Positions 57,691 through 64,000 of a DNA stretch of 64,000 nucleotides are shown piece by piece. Each line of letters begins with the position of its first letter. Positions within the stretch are counted from its first letter, which is position 1. A model generated the notes under the pieces. That model had not been told where the DNA came from. It did not search any database and worked only from the letters and a program-made list of their open reading frames with translations. The DNA is from Odontocerum albicorne (Eukaryota; Arthropoda; Insecta; Trichoptera; Odontoceridae): contig OX463845.1 of NCBI GenBank assembly GCA_949825065.1, forward strand, positions 28,581,315 through 28,645,314, read 5' to 3'. The translations under genes and the position numbers were made by a program.

Positions 57691-59792
57691 AATAACAGAG
57701 TTTTTGGATGGTTGTCTACCATGTGTGTGGTTTGCTTTTTATTCCTGGTAACGATTAAAATTCAAGACTGCTTGATTTTTTCAAAATAAATTTCAAATAA
57801 AATCGTATTTCTAATTGGTTGAAATAAACCCGCCATGTAATTATTTGCGTCATCAAATATGTATACATAACACATATTTATTTAAAAAACATTTTTTTTA
57901 ACTCTTCTTGAAGTTGAAGAGACCTATTAGAGCTATATCGTAATATTGTATATAACGGGTTTATTTTATTTGACACAATACAGTAATCAAAAAAATAAAC
58001 TTACTGGCGAACTTAAAAACCTTTTTTAATTTGTCTTCAAAAACAGAGAAATATAATCGAGCCACGTTCGCTACATTTTCCCAAACTTCTTGTACCTTTT
58101 ATGCAACTATTTTTGATATTTTTTGTAAATCATTCATCATATATTCATTAATATTTATTTTAGTCACAACTATGAATAATAACTTTAAAATTGGCATTAC
58201 TAAAACTCGAATACGATAGCTCAAGAAAAATTTAAATCTCTGAATAGCTTGTTTGTATTAATACCAACATTTCGACCTCATTGACATTCAAATTCGGTCC
58301 AGTGTGTAGATACAAAATTCACATAAAATTTACAGTTCGCATACAAAATTCAACCGCGGTCTACTGAAACAAACAGCGTAACAACCACAAACGCCTGAAA
58401 TTTGCAATAAACATTTTGCCATTTGTACGGTCACTAAGAGGCAACAACCGCAGAAGCCAAACCAGTTCGCATTTCAAACCAGATTATTAAACATTTGTTT
58501 GTTCAGTTTATGACGATTTTGCGAAATTTCAACATCAAAATATCCAGAACGTTTAAATTGGCGTTGATGATGAATTGATTCAGTAAGTAAATTTGAATAT
58601 TCTGGTACAATCATTCCTACAAATAGGAATACATCATTTTTCTACAAAACTGTACAAAAAGAAACCTATTGAAAATGACAAACGAGTGTATTTATTTTAC
58701 ATTTTATTTTACAGTGTACCATATGCCGGGTTTATTACCATATGATAATATCTTCGAACCAACCATGCATTTGTTCTACAAAGTTTTAAGTTAAAGGGGG
58801 AAACATTACATTTTTGTTAGAGAAAATATCATGGCATACAAAAATAATAAATAGAAAAAAAACACTTTCAACAAAAAATAAATACAAATTCAACAAAGTC
58901 ATCGATGGTCAGGAGAAGGAGGATTGGAAAAAAACATGATGGAAAACCAGGACAAATACATTATATCACTGATGTAATGTTCTTTATTTTGCTTTTTTTG
59001 GAACACGTCAAGGATGGTGCAATTCCTTATATCAACTGGTAACTGGTTCCAGAACCTAACAGCATAGACAGTTCAAGACGACGCACGTAAGAAATGAAGA
59101 GCAGTGAACTAAAAAAACCAAAATGCTATGACTGATGGAGGATACCGCGAGACTGTGTTTCGAGATTTGCTGAAGGTTTTCGACGAAATATGAGGAGGTT
59201 ATGGGTCAATAAAGAACGTTATATAGATAGTGAGCATTCTGACGATTTTTCACTTTCAAGAAGTTAAAGGACGTTTGATAAGGTGTGATATGATCATATT
59301 TTTTTACATTGAAAAAATGTTTCGTCATTGCCAATCTATCACATGCTTAAACATTGAGAAAAAAGTCTAATTCACCGTTGTGAAGCCATCAAATGTTTTT
59401 GAAGGGCGAAACAGGGCTATTACGGTTTATAAGAAGATTTTGTAGAATTTTGAATCTTGAATTGATTAAGTCTTAAATGTAATTCCATTTTATATAGAAC
59501 AGAAAATAATACAATAGTTCAAATAGAACATGGCCTTTAGCATCGCTCGAAGAAACATTACACATTTTTTACTAAAACCGTTAATTTTTTCGGAGTTAGA
59601 ATGCATTTCTCTGTTTTATGACGGAATTGAATCGTGTCGTATATGTAATTACTCAGATCTATCCGAAACGCTCTAGAAGTTGTCCGAAATAGTAAAAAAA
59701 AATGTAAAATCTAAAAGCAAATGTCACTCAAGTAGACTATTATTACCGGAAATGATTTAAACTGGTATCAATAATTTTGTTTTATGTGTCAA
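57691..59792. other. AT-rich DNA with one SINE tail
   Basis: At 58715-58775 the plus strand has CCGGGTTTATTACCATATGA then AATATCTTCGAACCAACC, an inverted family B tail. A stretch at 58980-59270 resembles the end of a LINE (TGGTTCCAGAACCTAACAGC) but was not assigned. Confidence 0.5.
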
Positions 59793-59990
59793 TGTTCCTC
59801 CGTGGTCTAGTTGGTAAGACGCTTGTTTTTCGACCCGGGAATTACGTGTTCGATTCCCGTTCGAATTTAATTTATGTTGAAAAAGCGATCCAGGCTGGTT
59901 TTCGTTTAAAGCTTCTAAAATATTTTCGATTGGTTGGAAGAGAATGCTTCATTTACGGGCTCAATTTCTGTTACAATCTTATTTATTTTA
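59793..59990 (+). repeat. SINE family B, plus copy
   Basis: The head TCCGTGGTCTAGTTGGTAAG, then GTGTTCGATTCCCGTTCGAA, is an intact-looking A-box/B-box pair. AGGCTGGTTTTCGTTTAAAG and ATTTTCGATTGGTTGGAAGA follow. The frame through it is not a gene. Confidence 0.85.
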
Positions 59991-62209
59991 AAAATTGTTT
60001 CTGGTGTTCACTTAATGTGTTTTTAACATCTTTATAATTGATAAGAATCGATTACAAAGATGTTAAGAATTCAATAGAATCTTTATCATATAGCAATCTA
60101 CATGATAAAGATTACAATAACCCACCAACTTGTTCTGTACACACCACAAGTTTTATTCAATACAAATCTCTTACTTTCATAACATATACTTGTCTTTGAT
60201 TCTCAATGGTAACATTTTATTTTTTATAAGTTTAAGGTGTTGAACATGCATGTCAATCACGAAGTCACAGTATAAATACAAAAGTTAAGAAATATTAAAA
60301 AATAAAACGAAAATGTTAAATAAATATTAACATTAAATATTATGAAAATTTAGGGGACAATTTCAAAATGTATGTTCACTACTCGTATGTGATAACTCTA
60401 TGGAGTTTTCACTCACTGTAGACACTCGTCATCGTCAATGCATTTGAAGAGGTGAGTATATGCCATGGTCAAAATGTATCTACGGTACTATGGATTTAAT
60501 TCGTGACAACTGAGCTCAAGTCGCAATTGCTTTCTATTTTGAGTATCGTCCATACAAAGCTCAGTTATCTTCTACAATGAACCCCATTGGCTGAAACCTG
60601 TTATACGTTGATAAGGTTAAAATGTTCACCTATTTCGGTTTATTAATACAATGTTATATCAATTTGCTCGTTATATAATTTCAATGAGTTTAAATTGGAC
60701 TATAGTCACTGGTTTTCATTTTGCATTGGCGTAGATTCTATATTTTTTTATTGATTATATAGTAACATAAAACACTAACATATGATAATACGTTAAAAGT
60801 AAATTATCATTTCGACTGCATAGTTATCAAGTTCTCTCTATTTTAATATTGATGTAGATTTTAGACATTGTATTTCGATTTTCACTGATTTTCAATTTTT
60901 CTTTTTACATCATTATACTCGTATTTTATTTTTTGTATAGAGCTTGTTACATTTTCCTCGAAGTAGCAGGAGCCATTACCGAAAACCTATTCGTCAGTTG
61001 GAAAAATTCTTTGTTTCAAACCTGTATAAAACATTGGGCTGAAAAACATCTGATGTCCGCGCGGTCGGGCTCGCCCTATATTGGTGGGGTGTCTCAGCCG
61101 GGGGAGGAATGAGCCTTTTGATAGCTTCTGTTTTGATTGTATTTTCTTCTATTTATCTTGAGATATTGGTATTTATACATGTACAGACTGTGTTGCTATC
61201 AATAAACCTATAATTTTTTTTTTAATGAATTGTTTAAAATATTAATAAAGTATTTAATTCATGAACAGCGTTTCAAGATAATTTAAAAGTTTAACGCTTT
61301 ATAAGAGTAACTATTGTACCCTTTTTTATTAATTTTAAATCAAATACCCCACTTAAACCATTTAAAAGTAAATCTCACGAAGCAATAAACTTTGTATCCC
61401 ATTTTATCTTACTAGCCGACTGATTGAAATTGGAATATTACAACTTTTAAATAATTTTGAAAAATGTGCATTTTCTATCTTCATGGATTTTGGATGAAAA
61501 AATTCGTTAAAAAACACAAGTTGAAAGCGTTATTTAATTAATATAGCAAATAATTTTTTTTTCATCTTTTTCACTAATTTTACAAAAATTTCCATAACTC
61601 GTTTATTAAGAAAATAATTGTTTTGTTGATGAAAAATTAATTTGACCGATATGTAAATGAAAAATTAATCTAACGCATAACTTCGGATTAATAAACCTGA
61701 AGTGCCCTCTAACTAAATTTTCATGAACTTTTTTGAAACAAAATATTTTACCAGCATTTTTCAGTGTAAATAGACTATTATTCATTATTTAATTGTATTT
61801 TCTTTATGACAAATGTTTATCTTCATAATATGAATAATAAATACGGTATTACTCTCTTTAGCTTTTATTCGAAGGAACAAAAACGCGCTTAAATTATTTT
61901 CTTTGTTTCTTTTGACATACTCAGCAAATGTTCACAATATTTTCTTCGCGATATACAAATATATATATTTTTAAAGGGTATTCAACTTCTAGAATTTGAA
62001 AATATCAACAAAAATCCATTTTTTATAAAAAATATTGTATAAATGCATATACTCGTATTTGTGTAACCAGTAAAGTAATTTTAAGATGAAAAAACCATAA
62101 GCAAATTTCACTTTTATCAGAAATCGAAAGGAATTTTGCATTGTAAATATATTTATGATTTTCTACTGTGAAGAAAAACAAGCGGTATTATTTTTTGACG
62201 TTATTTTCT
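59991..62209. other. AT-rich DNA, one GC-rich patch
   Basis: At 61050-61105 TCCGCGCGGTCGGGCTCGCC then GTGTCTCAGCCGGGGGAGGA stands out. It is followed by a AATAAACC near 61201, as in an mRNA or LINE 3' end. No coding sequence was found. Confidence 0.4.
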
Positions 62210-62440
62210 AAATAGCCTTAATTTTTATGTTCACATTTTTTTGCAAATCTATTTCTGTTAATCCATTTCAAGATATCATTATTATGGACTTTGTCAATCC
62301 ATGATAATTAGCATTCTTAGATAGCCCTATATTTCAAAACATTCTAATTTCTTAGTGGTGGCTTGAGCAAGTGTCCATGCTTCAACACCATAGAAAAGTT
62401 CGGATGATATATAGCATAACTTATTTTATGATCCATAAAA
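62210..62440 (-). pseudogene. LINE remnant (post-RT region)
   Basis: Minus strand LFYGVEAWTLAQATTKKLEC then FEI and stop. It is the 'L.YG.E.WTL......LE.FE.W' block between the RT and the C-terminal domain, as in 24330-24290 of the long LINE. Decayed further on. Confidence 0.65.
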
Positions 62441-62939
62441 AGATATTAATAATATACATGTTTTATTTGCAAAAATGATCTCGGGCATAATTTATTCGAC
62501 AAAAAAAGGTGAAATGTCAGTTAACATTATTTTTATTTCATTGTTCTTAGTAAATTAAAAGGTTATAGAGCAATTTTCTCATTACCCTCATCTCCTAACT
62601 TCATTTACAGTAATAACCAACTTATTTTTCAAGAAATGTAATATACAACAACCGTACAATATGAAAAAGTAACAATAATGTAAAATTTCACGTGTGCGCA
62701 ATTTAAAAGATTGTGGGTGAGGTATAAGAATGGTGGGTGAGGTATAAGAATGATTGAAATAAATGATAATATGGTTATGCTTGCTCAAAATAAAGGCGGT
62801 TTAAAGGATATGATAAGTGAGCTGTATGTGTATGAGAGATGTCTAGTAAAAGGTTTGAAGAAAATGTAATGAAATCGAAGGTTACGGTTATAGAAAGAGA
62901 TAATGAAGAAAAAAATGGCTGACTATGGAAGGGGTAACG
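62441..62939. other. AT-rich DNA, small direct duplication
   Basis: GGTGGGTGAGGTATAAGAAT occurs twice in tandem-like fashion at 62713-62752. No gene found. Confidence 0.45.
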
Positions 62940-63472
62940 AAGAAAAAAACACAGAAAAACTGGAACAGGTAGAAGAGTTCTGTTATCTGGGCAGTATACT
63001 TACATGTGATGGATGAGTATTAATGGTTATTGAAAGAAGGGTAGTGACAAGGAACAAAGTGTTTTGAGCACTTAACGTACAATAACCGCGCAATATCAAA
63101 AGTATCAAAAACGACAATACATAATAATGTGTTGGTGCCCACCTTGAAGTATAGGAGTGAAACTAGGACTTGACAAAATGAGAATTAAAATAATATTAAT
63201 TATGTGAGTTTTCGGAGTGTCGATATATGAAAAATGTTTAATGAATACATCGGAAATGAACGTCCGGATCAAATGGATGTTGTAAATTAGATAAATAATG
63301 AAGCGTTAAGATAATTTGGATACGTGGAAAGAATAATTGACAAAATAATGAATAAGCGATTATACAAATCAAAAGTGCTTGTTGTCCGAGGAAGAAGTAT
63401 ACCAAAGAAAGCGTGACTGGATGCAACGTGTGAAGATCTGTTCTCTCTATCTACACCGCAAGGGATACGGCG
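62940..63472 (+). pseudogene. RTE-like LINE C-terminal remnant
   Basis: VEEFCYLGSILTCDG is the block after the RT palm. Next come a VIERRVVTRNKVF-like stretch and, further on, decayed readings ending in a LSIYTARDTAHS-like tail that resembles the SLPTPQRRRHYE end at 12550-12580. The TIR transposon starts exactly where the tail reads GATACGGCG. Confidence 0.65.
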
Positions 63473-64000
63473 CACAGTATTCGGATTGACCAATCTAGAG
63501 GGACAAAATTATTTTTCATATCATTTGACATAATTATGTTACATTTTAATAACTAGAGGCTTAGAAAATATAAACAAATGGTTTTTAATTTAATAATAGG
63601 TTTTAATTTATCAAATACACAATAATACATTGAGAATATGATAAATTTAGAAACGTTAAAAACTTAATACTTATAATTATGAAAAAAATATACAAAAATA
63701 ACTTTTTTTAATAGCATTGAAAAATCGCTTTCATACACATGTTTAACTTTTTTGGTTATTTTATAAGACTTATATACGGATCAGAAGAAACTAATAAATA
63801 TTTAAATAAATCGTTATTTGTCCTAACACGCGAAGTTTTTAAAGTGTGATGCTGCCTAATTTTTCTAATTTCTTTATTTTTGGCCTCTGATGCCGTTTGT
63901 CCAGACATTTGTCCAAGAGGAATCAAAGAAGAATCGATTATCTCAGCACCGTGCATCAATATTTTGTGCAAGGCTGCAGGCATAACATATTGTACCACGA
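63473..64000 (-). mobile_element. CACAG-ended TIR transposon, copy 2 (cut by window edge)
   Basis: The end CACAGTATTCGGATTGACC, then CAATCTAGAGGGACAAAATT, matches the right end of copy 1 in reverse. The next 400 bp align with 50980-51360 except for small gaps, such as the missing CTCGTA. The coding part is intact up to the window edge. Flanking bases GGCG (63469-63472) are the expected duplicate. Confidence 0.88.
63756..63998 (-). CDS. C-terminal end of the transposase-like protein (partial)
   Basis: The frame enters from the right edge and ends with TAA at 63758-63756. It reads MPAALHKILMHGAEIIDSSL, then IPLGQMSGQTASEAKNKEIR, and ends VSSDPYISLIK. I recall this block (HK.L.HG...I, then I.LGQ.S..A.EARNKD, then a SSDP.IS end) as conserved at the C-terminus of a large family of uncharacterised arthropod proteins. 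The first two-thirds are outside the window. Copy 1 has lost the segment from DSSLIPLG to the stop. The internal start codon is unlikely to be a real start. Confidence 0.8.
   Translation of the reverse strand: MVQYVMPAALHKILMHGAEIIDSSLIPLGQMSGQTASEAKNKEIRKIRQHHTLKTSRVRTNNDLFKYLLVSSDPYISLIK

Noticed and set aside
59793..59870. tRNA gene
   Set aside because: A-box and B-box are present, but the acceptor stem does not close and the sequence runs into a SINE body. The same applies to all tRNA-like heads in the window.

Overview
The window is AT-rich, intron-scale nuclear DNA from an arthropod, most likely an insect. No host gene, rRNA gene or functional tRNA gene could be supported. The coding signal that exists belongs to transposable elements: a gypsy-type LTR element, several LINE families, Helitrons, mariner and pogo/Tigger transposons, a CACAG-ended TIR transposon, and tRNA-headed SINEs. 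The exact species cannot be read from the sequence.

Layout. 0-3.5 kb: AT-rich DNA with two SINE copies. 3.5-6.3 kb: a very young gag-only LTR retrotransposon on the minus strand, with LTRs that differ only by one AT dinucleotide and a 71-bp minisatellite where pol should be. 6.3-15.5 kb: mostly featureless DNA with LINE and SINE scraps, a 74-bp tandem array at 12.9-13.3 kb, and a compact mixed-composition segment near 8.8 kb. 15.5-21.5 kb: a TTAA-flanked MITE, two CR1/L2-like LINE 3' ends in opposite orientation, a GC-rich LTR-like block, and a deleted Tigger element. 22.4-22.7 kb: a 42-bp minisatellite. 23.9-26.3 kb: a minus-strand LINE whose RT frame is open apart from one TGA. 27-38.9 kb: SINEs, a CR1-like LINE nested in an RTE-like LINE, and an inverted repeat carrying a hammerhead-like core. 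40-45.4 kb: a head-to-tail Helitron cluster. 45.5-51.4 kb: jockey-like LINE end, SINEs, mariner transposase remnant, and a TIR transposon inserted in a SINE. 51.5-64 kb: LINE RT remnants, a decayed roughly 85-bp satellite, and a second copy of the TIR transposon cut by the window edge.

How the parts relate. The autonomous families would supply the enzymes: LINE RTs for SINE retrotransposition, a full gypsy element for the gag-only element, and an intact transposase for the deleted TIR copies. None of the copies seen here is clearly autonomous. The two most unusual signals are the octamer TACTCGTA (20 exact copies on both strands, far above chance, which looks like excision footprints of a TA-targeting transposon) and the CACAG-ended transposon family with two copies in the window. 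All calls were made by eye; no database search was run.
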